The notes under the pieces are model-generated. The model was not told where the DNA came from and made no database searches. It worked only from the letters and a program-made list of their open reading frames with translations. This document shows positions 25,203 through 35,514 of a stretch of DNA of 64,000 nt, in pieces. The position numbers and the translations under genes were made by a program. The stretch covers positions 11,044,181-11,108,180 of the forward strand of contig NC_023753.2 of assembly GCF_000499845.2 (NCBI RefSeq), in the 5' to 3' direction. Numbering within the stretch: position 1 is the stretch's first letter; every line of letters begins with the position of its first letter. The DNA is from Phaseolus vulgaris. Taxonomy: Eukaryota > Streptophyta > Magnoliopsida > Fabales > Fabaceae.

Positions 25203-25234
<32 letters not shown>

Positions 25235-26400
25235 ACCATCCTTATCTAACAAGAAAATTTAGGAGTTAAATTAAACCCTAAAGACAACTCCTCTTATTTC
25301 ATCACGCAAAGCTATTACTTTTAGGATTCATAGTAGAAGATGTTATTTTTTTATTTTAAAATACTTAAATTAGTCTATAATTCTTGAAATGTTACAGAAA
25401 ATAGCATAACTTGTAGTCCTTAATGTCATTTCCCTCCCTCCAACACTGTTGTCAGATTAGATTGCTTATAGATTTTAGTTTGTACGACATTGCTGGAATA
25501 GCCAAATTTAGGAACCCAAGCAATAATTATCTGAAGCGAAGAAGGTGAAGATTTATCCATGTTAATTTAGAATAGTTACAAAAGTTTATAAGTTATGTAA
25601 CAGTGAATCAATAATTATTTCCTCACTTCAAAATGTTTATTCATTTTAACAAGATCATCCTGAAAATGCGCTTCATATATATGTTCCGTTACAAAAATAT
25701 TCTCCAATCATTAATCTCTATTGTTCTCCCTTAGTTGATTAAAATAATACATCCACCTCTTATGGAATTGAAATATATTTAGATAAATTTTTCCAAAAGC
25801 ACTTTTAAAATAAAATAAAATGAGGAAAGAAGTTTTAACCATTACACCAATCAAGTTTTGTTGTCATGTTATAATTATTGTTATACTTATTAGTATGATT
25901 ATCAATTTTAATATAATTAATAATATAAAAATTATTAATAATATTCATATATTTAATATCATTTATATTATTAATTTCATTAATATTATTAATATTAATA
26001 TTATTCATATTAGCCATCTCACGAAAACAACTACTCCAGTTTTAGATATTCACAAACATACAAACATGAGTTTTTGAGTAATGTTGAGGAGAGGTGTAAT
26101 CCTAGGGTTACATATGTGATGGATCCATATTATTTAATTATCTTATTTTATTTAACAATAAGCGTTGATTATATATTAACTTAAATATAATTATAATTAT
26201 ATTTTATTATTTATTTAAATATATTATAAGGTCCACAATAAAATAATAATTTTAATTGTATATTATATATTATATATTATGATGTTAATGACAAACTTCA
26301 CAACATATTTTTGTAAGACAACATTGATAAACCTAATTTCAAAGAGAATAATTGCCTTTTTCTCATAATAAGTCTAAATACTAACATCTTATTCGTATCT
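25064..26400. other. AT-rich spacer with an (AT)n microsatellite
   Basis: No gene. An uninterrupted (AT)n tract lies at 25203-25227. The Ile/Asn-rich open frames on both strands at 25820-26077 come from ATT/AAT low-complexity sequence and are not a gene. Confidence 0.6.
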
Positions 26401-26428
26401 TAACTCTGAGATATTTGAAGATATACCT

Positions 26429-26593
26429 TCTTTCAACATATGTGGAGAACAATACATGATAATTGATTTAGTTATAACTTATATCTTTCAACATATGTGG
26501 AGAACAATACATGATAACTAATTTAGTTATAACTTATATCTTTCAACATATATGGAGAACAATACATGATAACTAATTTAGTTATAACTGACT
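26429..26593. repeat. 55-bp tandem repeat, three copies
   Basis: The unit starts TCTTTCAACATATGTGGAGA. Copies begin at 26429, 26484 and 26539 and differ by only a few bases. Each contains TTTAGTTATAACTTATA, so copies can pair with each other. No related sequence is seen elsewhere in the window. Confidence 0.93.
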
Positions 26594-26999
26594 AAATTAT
26601 AAGTTTCAAACTTATTTTTGAATATTTTAACCAATTATAACTAAAAGCCTACAAATAGAGATTGATTCATTATCCTCTATATTTATGCATTTATACATAA
26701 TAACAAACTTTGTACTTAATCATTTATATTTTATAATTATATTTTTTTTTAAAAAGAGATAAAATTTTATAAATAGTACAAGTTTATATCATTTATAAAG
26801 TATGAAGAAAAAAGAAGAACATAGTCAATGTTTTTAATTTTATCATTTATATCATTTATAATTTTATGAATTCTGATTATATGTTTTCTTTATCACTTTA
26901 ACACATTAGTTGTATAATTTCTTAAATTGTTAATGTATTGGTCGGTATTAGACGAGTCAATCACTCGATCTTAGTAACCGACCGATCGTGTCAAAATAA

Positions 27000-28238
27000 G
27001 TATTGTAATTATAAAGTGACACAATGAAAGTAAAATTGTCTCTTTAATAAAAGATTATGGGTTCAAATTTAAAATAGACAAAATTTAATATTTTTTCACA
27101 ATTACTAGTGATATAATAATAATGAAGTTGGTATTATATGATATTTTATATTAAATAATCATTATTAATTTATAAAAATTCAATAAATTTTTTATTAATT
27201 ATATTTTTATTGAAAGAAAAATAAATTTATCATATGATATTTTACATTAATAAATAACTATTTATAACATGTATATTTTTTACTTTTAATAAAAATTTAG
27301 TGACAACTTAAAAATAGTCACAAGTAATATACAAATAGTGACAACTTTAAATATAGTCACAAGTAATATACAAATAGTAACAACTTAAAATATAGTAACA
27401 ACTAATATACAAATAGTGACAATTTAAAATATAGTCACAACTAATATACAAATAGTGACAACTTAAAATATAGTCACAACTAATATACAAATAGTGACAA
27501 ATTTTATATATAACACTATTAATTGCATTATCACAAAATAAAAATAATATTGACTTATGAAAAATAACATCATACCTTTAAATATAAAATAACATAAATT
27601 TAATAGGTTTTTTTCGTATTTATGACACATTATTATTGATATGAACATTGTAATAATTCTAAAGTGGTATAGTGGAAATAATGATTTTTTTTTCATTCAA
27701 GGGTTTTGAGTTCAAATCTAAAGTAGAACAATTATTTTTTAACTTTTTGTGACAAATTAAAAAAAAATAGTCATAATTTTTATACTTATCACTGTTAATT
27801 ATATTATCATAAAATGAAAATAATGTTAGACATATTATAACATACTAATAATTAAAAATAACTATTAATTTATAAATATTTAATAAATTTATATTAGTTA
27901 TATTCTTATTATAAAAAAATATTATATATTTTTTAGTAATTATTTATGATGTGTTCTTAACCTTTTAATATAGTTATTATGATATTTCTTAATTTTGTCA
28001 CTATTATAAATAACATTTGTGACAAATAAAATGAGTAGTCACAAATAATAGATAAATAGTGACAGATTTGATCTTTATCACTAATTTTAATATACTTATT
28101 GTGATATTTTTAGTTTTGTCACTATTATAAACAATATTAGTGACAATAAAAAATATAGTCACAAATAATATATAAATAGTGACAAATCTTATATTTAACA
28201 CTAATTTTTTCTCACTAAAACTATTTTTTCTTGTAGTG
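27000..28238. mobile_element. CACTA-like non-autonomous DNA element (right end clear, left end unclear)
   Basis: The right end, TTTTTTCTTGTAGTG at 28238, is the inverse of the CACTACAAGAAAA terminus seen at 17476. Interior blocks GTGACAA...TAGTCACAA occur as a tandem array (27298-27520) and again at 28018-28200, a typical subterminal pattern. No matching left terminus was found, so the start is approximate. There is no transposase. Its right end abuts the truncated 5' LTR of the SIRE-like element exactly. Confidence 0.5.
27298..27520. repeat. 39-bp tandem repeat, about 5.5 copies
   Basis: The unit is TAGTGACAACTTAAAATATAG followed by TCACAAC and TAATATACAAA. Copies begin at 27298, 27336, 27375, 27414, 27453 and 27492. 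Each unit holds GTGAC and GTCAC in inverted orientation, so single strands can form small stems. Confidence 0.9.
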
Positions 28239-29226
28239 TGGGTTGTTTTATATGTAATTCACTCCTTTGTTGAATCTAAAGATAATGTGTTTTAAATCCT
28301 TTTTAAAATAAAGTGTTTTTCAAACTAAGTGAACAACAACCTGTTGTTTTGTCGAATCAACCGGTTGTTTTACTCTTAGGAGTTTTTGAAAAGGTTGAAA
28401 ATTGTTTAAGTTTGGTTGACTTAACTACCAAACTAAACAATCGGTTGTTTCGTGGTTTCAACTGATTGTTTCTTTGAAAATCCTAACAGAATTCTGTTAT
28501 GGTGGTTGAATGTGCTTTAAATGATTTCCAACTGAATACGCTCCTTCATTAAATGCTTTGACCAATCTTTGAAAAATATAAATAGTTTGTTTATGTTTTC
28601 AAACAAAGAGAGAAACAAATTTGAGTTTTTCATTTGTGAAAGAGTTGATTCAAATTTGAACATTCACATAAAAGCTTTGGGTTTTCTAAGATAGTGGAAT
28701 AGGATTGCATTTTGTATTGATTTCAGATTGTTCTATAAACAAGTGTAATCTCTTCTCAACCTTTTGTATTTCTGGTGTTGTGTTGCCAAGGAGTGTTGTG
28801 TGCTCTTGAGGTGGTCAAGATCAATACTCTTGATGTGTGAATTTCCAAAGTGAGTGTGTTTCTTGAAGGGTTCAAGGTCACTGCTTTGGTGGATTGTGTG
28901 TTGTAATCTGGTTTGATTACTTAGTGGATTACCCAATGGTTTTCTGGGGACTGGATGTAACTCTTGGTTAAAGAGTGAACCAGTATAAGTTGTTGGTGTA
29001 TCTTTCTCTTACCCTTAAATTCATTTACATTCTGTTTTTAGTTTTTACTGGTATAAACAACCGATTGTTTTTCTGCTGCTTTGTTGTTTTATTGATCTTG
29101 TTCTTGGCTAACCTGATTTCTATTCTGGATTCATACAAAGAATTTTGTTAAGGATTAAAAAGATTTAGAAAACCCCTCTTAAACAATTCACCCCCCCCCT
29201 CTCGTTTAAGGCCATATATTCTAACA
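28239..29226 (+). repeat. 5' LTR, truncated at its start
   Basis: Aligns with 33511-34518 of the 3' LTR to the end, CTAACA. A TATA-like ATATAAATA lies at about 28576 and a C-rich run lies about 40 bp before the end. The first ~110 bp of the LTR are absent and the sequence instead abuts the terminus of a CACTA-like element at 28238. Confidence 0.9.
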
Positions 29227-29228
29227 AT

Positions 29229-29240
29229 TGGTATCAGAGC
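29229..29240 (+). other. Primer-binding site (initiator Met tRNA)
   Basis: TGGTATCAGAGC lies two bases after the 5' LTR end. It is complementary to the 3' end of plant initiator Met tRNA and would prime minus-strand DNA synthesis. Confidence 0.9.
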
Positions 29241-29286
29241 TTGGTACTTGAAAAATATTCAAGTTTGATCCTAAAATCTTTTTTCT

Positions 29287-31020
29287 ATGGCTGAAAAACT
29301 ATCTTTTGGGGAGGATGCCTCAATTAACAAACCACCTCTGTTATGTGGTTTGAATTATCAATTTTGGAAAGTTAGAATGAAAATCTTTGTTGAATCTCTT
29401 GATAAAGGAATTTGGGATGCAATTGAAAATGGCCTTTTTATTCCTAAATTTGAAAAGGATGGATCTTCTATTGAAAAACCTTGGTCCCAATGGACTGATG
29501 CTGAAAATAAAAAGGTCAAGTTTGATTGCATTGCCAAGAATATCATAACCTCTGCTTTGAATTCGGATGAATTTTTCAGGATCTCACAATGTGCATCGGC
29601 TAAGGAAATGTGGGATACTCTAGAAGTCACCCATGAAGGAACAAATGATGTGAAGAGAGCTAGGAAACATACTCTAATACAAGAGTATGAGTTGTTTAGA
29701 ATGCTCAAGGGAGAATCAATTGCTGAAGTACAAAAGAGATTCACTTACATCATCGACCATCTAATGAGTCTTGGAAAAACCTTTGATAAAGAGGAGCTAA
29801 ACATCAAGATTCTCAAGTGTCTTGATAGATCTTGGCAACCTAAGGTAACAACAATCTCTTAATCAAAGGACTTGACATCCTTGACTACGACTTCCTTGTT
29901 TGGTAAGCTTAGAGAACATGAGTTGGAGATGAATAGACTCAATGTTCAAGAAAATAAGGATAAGCATGTAAGGAACATTGCTTTGAAAGCTGCCAAGCAC
30001 AAGAAGAAGCAAGATTCAAGTGATGAAAGTGAGGAAGAAAATTTAAGCTTGTTGTTCAAAAAGTTCAGCAAATTCTTGAAGAGAAATCGCAACAAAGAAG
30101 CCAACAAAGAAATGTATGGAAACAAGAAAACTAGTGATTTCAATTCTAACAATTATATTTGCTTTGGTTGTGGTGAACAAGGGAATATAAAAGCTGATTG
30201 CCCAAATAAAGAAAGCAATGAAAAGAAGTCAAGCAATAAGGAAAAGAGAGGGAAATAAAAAAGAGCATATATTGTTTGGGATGAAAACGAAGTCTCGTCA
30301 TCAACCTCCTCATCAAGTGAAGATGAAAAGGCCAATCTTTGTTTAATGGCAGAAGGAGATGATGATTCAAGCAGCTCAAGCAGTGTAAGTTCTTGTGTTT
30401 CCTTAAGTGCTGAAAATTATAGCCAACTTCTTCAAGCTTTTAAAGAAACTCATGAAGAAGCTAACCGATTGGCTCTCTCAAACAACCGATTGAAAGGGTT
30501 GAATAACTGGCTTGAAAATAGTGTCAAGACACTTGAAGAAGAACTGGAAAAATCAAAAAATGATTTTGAAAACCTTGAAATGCATTGTAAAAACTCTTCT
30601 CATTTGTGTAGCTCTAAAGTTTGTGAAAATTGTAAAACTCTTGAGAGTTAGGTCCACTACCTTGTAAGAACTGTGGATAAACTCTCAAAAGGTAAATCCA
30701 ACTTTGAAATTGTCTTGGCATCCCAACAATGTGTTTTTGGAAAATTTGGTTTGGGGTTTTATCCTCAAAACAAGAAAAATGGGATTTCAAAGCCTTTTTC
30801 AAAAGTGTCAGAAAAACAACCGATTGAAAGACCGAAACAACCGGTTGTTACATGCTTTTATTGCATGAAAAGAGGCCACTCAGTTAGATTCTGTAAAATT
30901 AGGAAATATTTTGTTCCTAAAGGTATTTTACAATGCATTCCCAAAGGTTGTGAGGTTTCAAATGATAAAGATAAATCAAAAGGACCCACATTTGTAAGAG
31001 GACCAAATCTTGTTGCTTGA
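29287..31020 (+). pseudogene. SIRE-like gag with three in-frame stops
   Basis: One reading frame runs from the ATG at 29287 to the stop at 31020 (578 codons). It is interrupted only by stop codons at 29860, 30256 and 30649, with no frameshift. The N-terminal ~190 residues are a UBN2/DUF4219 gag domain (LNYQFWKVRMKIF near the start, KEMWDTLEVTHEGT in the middle). A first zinc knuckle (about 30160) reads CFGCGEQGNIKADC, with Asn in place of the zinc-binding His. A Ser-rich and coiled-coil stretch follows (30346-30640). A second, complete knuckle, CFYCMKRGHSVRFC, is at about 30850. Gag would assemble particles and package RNA. The few lesions suggest a fairly recent loss. Confidence 0.85.
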
Positions 31021-31678
31021 ATTCATTATGATGCAGGGATACTAGAGAAACATGAAGTCCTGAGTTATCTGATCAAGTCCTTGGAAGAAAAGAAGTATGA
31101 CTGGAACTGAATTAAGGGTATATACCAGTCCAAGTTATCTTAAAAGGCAAAAGAAGCATTCTTGATCACAAACAATGACTCATTGAAGGAACTTCATAAC
31201 AAAAGGATAAGACCTTCCCTATCTCTGCTTTTCAATTATAAATTCATATCAAATTCTTCATCTACATAAGAGAAATTGCATTTGTTTTAAACTCTTCTCA
31301 GTTTCTGCTTAAAATACAAACTCTGTTATTGCTGCAAAAAAACAACCGATTGTTTCTTCTTTGACTGCACTGTGAAGAATTGATTTAATTTCTCTATAAA
31401 TTCTATCTTTTACAGATTTCAATCTTAAAGGGATTTTGAGTCAATAAAGTTGTCTTTAAATTCTATTCTGGTTCTGAAGGAAGTTACATCTTGTCATAAA
31501 AAGTAATATATTTCATATCTTGGAAATTCAAGTGCCTTTATGACTAGTCAAAGTCACATGTGATGACCATGTGTTTTTATGCTCTGGAATGACGTTTTCT
31601 GTGCAAGGCTTAAACCAGTTTTTACCTTGAAGACCGAAACCCACTACCACCAAAATATCAAAGAGGGATTCTGCTTTG

Positions 31679-31687
31679 CTATAAAAT
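31679..31687 (+). promoter_or_regulatory. Candidate TATA box ahead of the extra ORF
   Basis: CTATAAAAT lies about 100 bp before the ATG at 31788. The sequence between is C/T-rich (CATCTCTTTCTCTCCATG), like a plant 5' leader. If real, the downstream ORF could be transcribed independently of the LTR. A TATA box in AT-rich DNA is weak evidence on its own. Confidence 0.3.
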
Positions 31688-31787
31688 CTGTTACAGCTGT
31701 TTTCCTTCACAAAAACAACTCATTGGCTCATCTCTTGCTACATCTCTTTCTCTCCATGTGTGTGTGCCTTTTTCTCATTCTGTTTTC

Positions 31788-32976
31788 ATGGATTCCACTC
31801 CACCTACATCAAAGAGGATTAAAACTAGGGTTGTGAGATCAGGAGGACATCTTGAGGGCTGGTTTTTCAGAAGATAATGAATTGATTGAGAAGTGTCGCT
31901 TTGAAACAAGTAGAAAAGTGATAAACAATCCAAAAGTTGTCTCCTTTGATTGGTTGAAAAGCCAAAAGTTGGACAATGTGAGAAGGCTTCTCAAAGAACA
32001 GTTGTTGAAGAGGTTCTTGGAGATGAAGGAAAACATATATTCGGATCTAATTCGGGTTTTCTACACAAACTTGAAGTTTGAAGGAAATAATCTTGTTTCA
32101 CATGTTAAGGGTGTAGATATGGAGATTACCCATGATATATGGGTTGTTGTAACTGGTTTGAAATATGTTGGGCTGAGAATCAATAAAGGAAACATTGGTG
32201 TGATGGAAAACTTCAACAAAGTTCAGTACTGTAGAAGTTGTTTGAAAAATCCTCAAACTCAAATAAGAACTTGTTCTGTTGGAGGTTTGAAGTTAAATGA
32301 AAGGTTGTTAGCTCTCTTTGTTACATGGATTTTAACACCTAGAGGAAGCAACCATTCTGTTTTAACTGAGGAAGATCTTGTCTATATCTATTGCATCATG
32401 AACAATGTCAAGATCAATTGGATTCATATCATCAAGGAGCATATGCAAAAGTCTATGAGGTTAAGTGATTACCATTATCCTTATGTTGTCTTGATTTCTA
32501 AGTTTTTACTCTATTTTGAAGTGAATCTTGAGGATGAAACATCTGAGTTGGTGAAATCAACACTTGAAGTGAACAATGGTTCACTAAGCAAGATGGGTTT
32601 TACCAAGATCAATGGAAGATGGGTAAGCAAGGATGGTGAACATGGTGGTTCCTCAAGTGCTGCTCAAGCTGAAAATGATGACGAAGATCAAGATGGTGCT
32701 GATATGAATGTTCAAGATGCAGAACAACCTACAACTGAATTTGGTGTTGGGACAAGTGTTGGACATCAAGGAGATGGGACTCCTTCAATGACTTCCTTTG
32801 AGAGATACATGGTGGATAGGCTTGATGACTTTGCGGAAAATCAAAGAAATCTTCATGATCTTTGTGTCTCAAACTTTCAGAACTTTGATAACAGATTCCA
32901 AAGCATGGATACAAGGTTTCAAACGCTTGATGAACAGATTGAAGTTGTTTATAATCAAATCTTTGAGCTACAGTAA
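31788..32976 (+). pseudogene. Plant transposon-associated protein (Transposase_32-like), N-terminal frameshift
   Basis: A 374-codon open frame ends at 32976 and its first usable codons are near 31852. The natural ATG appears to be at 31788, in another frame, giving MDSTPPTSKRIKTRVV, a basic nuclear-signal-like start, for about 30 codons. A frameshift between 31837 and 31876 joins the two, so the intact product would be about 395 aa. The central part (YSDLIRVFYTNLKFEG, then a VKGVDMEI segment) resembles the plant-specific family named putative plant transposon protein (PF20167), seen here by eye only. An acidic Gln/Asp-rich linker follows. The last ~65 residues, with repeated FQNFDNRFQSMDTRFQTL heptad-like spacing, predict a coiled coil. 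No membrane segment is seen. Its role is unknown. It sits where SIRE elements carry an env-like ORF. Confidence 0.65.
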
Positions 32977-33385
32977 GGAAACGAAGACTGAAGAAAAACA
33001 ACTGGTTGATCTGTCGAAACAACCGATTGTTATGATTATCTGCCAAGGCTTTATTCTTTTCTATCTTTGGATTTCCTTATTCTGAACTTTTCTGTTTTAT
33101 CTCTTCCTAAAGTCTATTTGTGAAGACAAATAGGGGGGAGAATGTTTGGTTTTGTGTTGACAAACTCTGATATGTTTGATGTTTAATTTCTACTACTACT
33201 GCTGTTGTTTTTAATTTGTTTTTTTGGCTGATTTTTCTGTTCTAAGGTTCATGCAGAAAACTAGTCAATGTGTTATTCTAACCTGTTGTTAAAGATGCTC
33301 TGGTATGCATAAGTTTTGCTTTGTAGGTGCTGCTTCAGATTCAAACAAAGACCAACACAAGCAACCAAGGATTTGTCTTCATCAA

Positions 33386-33397
33386 ATAGGGGGAGAT
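33386..33397 (+). other. Polypurine tract (terminal), with a second copy at 33128-33140
   Basis: ATAGGGGGAGAT directly precedes the 3' LTR and would prime plus-strand synthesis. A very similar ACAAATAGGGGGGAG lies about 250 bp upstream at 33126-33140, just after the extra ORF. Confidence 0.8.
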
Positions 33398-34518
33398 TGT
33401 TGATCAAGAGTGATCAAGTGCTTTGAAGAATTCATTTATGCTTTGAAGAATCCAAATCCTTTATGCTTGATGCAAGGTTGTGTTGCTGCTGTGTTTTGGG
33501 AGGGATCTGGGTAGTTTTATATGTAATCCACTCCTTTGTTGAATCTAAAGCTAATGTGTTTTAAATCCTTTTTAAAATAAAGTGTTTTTCAAACTAAGTG
33601 AACAACAACCTGTTGTTTTGTCGAATCAACCGGTTGTTTTACTCTTAGGAGTTTTTGGAAAGGTTGAAAACTGTTTAAGTTTGGTTGACTTAATTGTCAA
33701 ACCAAACAATTGGTTGTTTCATGGTTTCAACCGATTGTTTATTTGAAAATCCTAACATAATTCTGTTTTGGTGGTTGAATTTGCTTTAAATGATTTCCAA
33801 ATGAATACGCTCCTTTATTAAATGTTTTGACCAATCTTTGAAAAATATAAATAGTTTGTTTATGTTTTCAAACAAAGAGAGAAACAGATTTGAGTTTTTC
33901 AGTTGTGAAAGAGTTGATTCAAGATTTGAACATTCACATCAAAGCTTTGGGTTTTCTAAGAGAGTGGAATAGGATTGCATTTTGTATTGATTTCAGATTG
34001 TTCTGTAAACAAGTGTAATCTCTTCTCAACCTTTTGTATTTCTGGTGTTGTGTTGCCAAGGAGTGTTGTGTGCTCTTGAGGTGGTCAAGATCAATACTCT
34101 TGGTGTGTGAATTGCCAAAGTGAGTGTGTTTCTTGAAGGGTTCAGGGTGGGTCACTGCTTTGGTGGATTGTGTGTTGTAATCTGGTTTGATTACTTAGTG
34201 GATTACCTAGTGGTTTTTTGGGGACTGGATGTAACTCTTGGTTTAAGAGTGAACCAGTATAAACTGTTGGTGTATCTTTCTCTTACCCTTAAACTCGTTT
34301 ACATTTTGTTTTTAGTTTTTACTGGTATAAACAACCAATTGTTTCGCAGAAACAACCGATTGTTTTTCTACTGCTTTGCTGTTTTATTGATCTTGTTCTT
34401 GGCTAACCTGATTTCTGTTCTGGATTCATAAAAAGAATTTTGTTAAAGATTAAAAAGATTTCAAAAACCCCTCTTAAACAATTCACCCCCCTCTCGTTTA
34501 AGACCATATATTCTAACA
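33398..34518 (+). repeat. 3' LTR, complete, 1121 bp
   Basis: Starts TGTTGATCAAGAG after the polypurine tract and ends TTCTAACA. It closely matches the 5' LTR, with a ~20-bp duplication at 34328-34365 that doubles the AACAACCRATTGTTT motif. It carries a TATA-like ATATAAATA near 33847. Confidence 0.92.
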
Positions 34519-35510
34519 AATGGGTGTGGCGGTTGGGGTCTAATGAGGTAAGTTTGTGGAAGGAGGTTGTAGACAAATATGGAGGCTGGAGAAATCTGAA
34601 GGAGGATACGTGTATCTATAATGCTTCCCTTTGGTGGAAGGATTTGAAGTTGATCTGAAAAATTGAGAAATGGAGTAGTAATTTCGAAGACTGCCCAAAG
34701 TGGGAAGTTGGTAATGGGAAGTCTATCAAGTTCTGGGAGGCCGGTGGGTAGGCGCTGAACCTTTGAAGTTTAAGTTCCCAAGGCTTTTTTCTTTGAGCGT
34801 CAAGAAAGATGCGTCATTGAATCGTTGAGGTTTTGGACAAACGATGTTTGGGAGTGGTCTTTGGTGTGGAGAAGAAGTCTTTTTGATTGGGAGAGGGTCC
34901 AGGTTAGACAACTTCTCGAGGTAGTGCATGTCTCGTGTCCTGTTCTGTAGAAAGTTGATAGGTGGGTTTGGAAATTCGATAAGTTTCAACAATTCTCAAT
35001 TAATTCGGCTTACGGGATTCTAAGAGGTGTGAATGAGGGGGACTGGGTTAGGATGTTTAAATTTAGGATTAAGGTTTTGCCTTCAGGTCAAGTTACTGCT
35101 TGGAGGATGCTAGAAAATAAGCTCGCTACCAAGGCTAATTTACTCAGACACGGGATTTGGGTTGGAAGTGTTTGTGGTTGCTTTTGTGGGGTAAGTAAGG
35201 AGGAGCTAAATCATATGTTTTTTTACTACAAAGTAATTTGGCTGGTATGGAATCTTTGTCATGCGTGGTTAGATATTTCGTTGTTTGCTCCTCTTCACAC
35301 TTACTCATATCTGAATTGCGGTAGTTAGTGAGATTTGGAGTCATAGGAATAAGATTATTTTTAAAGACGAAATTTTGAATTCTTCTAATATCATTTTAGA
35401 GTTGATAAAGGTTTTATGTTGTTTGGCTGCTTTTGTTCTCCTTGTATATTGGTTAGATCACCCCTTAAATGATTTATATGTATATATTGTTTATTGCTAA
35501 AAAAAATACT
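34519..35510 (+). mobile_element. LINE C-terminal fragment with zf-RVT domain and 3' tail
   Basis: The open frame 35029-35328 reads KVLPSGQVTAWRMLENKLAT, then NLLRHGIW, then a C-x-C...ELNHMFF pattern. This is a classic zf-RVT zinc-finger domain at the end of plant L1 ORF2. Upstream, WRLGSNEVSLWKEVVDKYGG (about 34525-34585) and SLWWKDLKLI (about 34620) are also LINE-like but in other frames. The block ends TTTATTGCTAAAAAAAATAC at about 35510, a LINE 3' end. Its left edge is exactly the end of the SIRE-like 3' LTR, so the retrotransposon probably inserted into this LINE. No LINE sequence is found on the other side. Confidence 0.72.
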
Positions 35511-35514
35511 GAGA

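Larger units (their letters stand above)
28239..34518 (+). mobile_element. SIRE-like copia derivative: gag, no pol, extra ORF
   Basis: It has a truncated 5' LTR (28239-29226), a Met-tRNA primer site (TGGTATCAGAGC, 29229-29240), a UBN2-type gag frame (29287-31020), a second long ORF (about 31788-32976), a polypurine tract (33386-33397) and a full 3' LTR (33398-34518). No protease, integrase, RT or RNase H motif is present anywhere in the 4.2-kb interior, so it must depend on another element for mobility. Long LTRs and a large gag with a coiled C-terminal part fit the SIRE lineage. The first ~110 bp of the 5' LTR are missing, so no target duplication can be tested. Confidence 0.85.

Noticed and set aside
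25820..26077. Overlapping Ile/Asn-rich open frames on both strands
   Set aside because: They arise from ATT/AAT low-complexity sequence. No protein-like pattern is present.
27298..27520. CRISPR-like array
   Set aside because: The units are directly contiguous ~39-bp tandem repeats without unique spacers, in plant nuclear DNA. They are transposon subterminal repeats.
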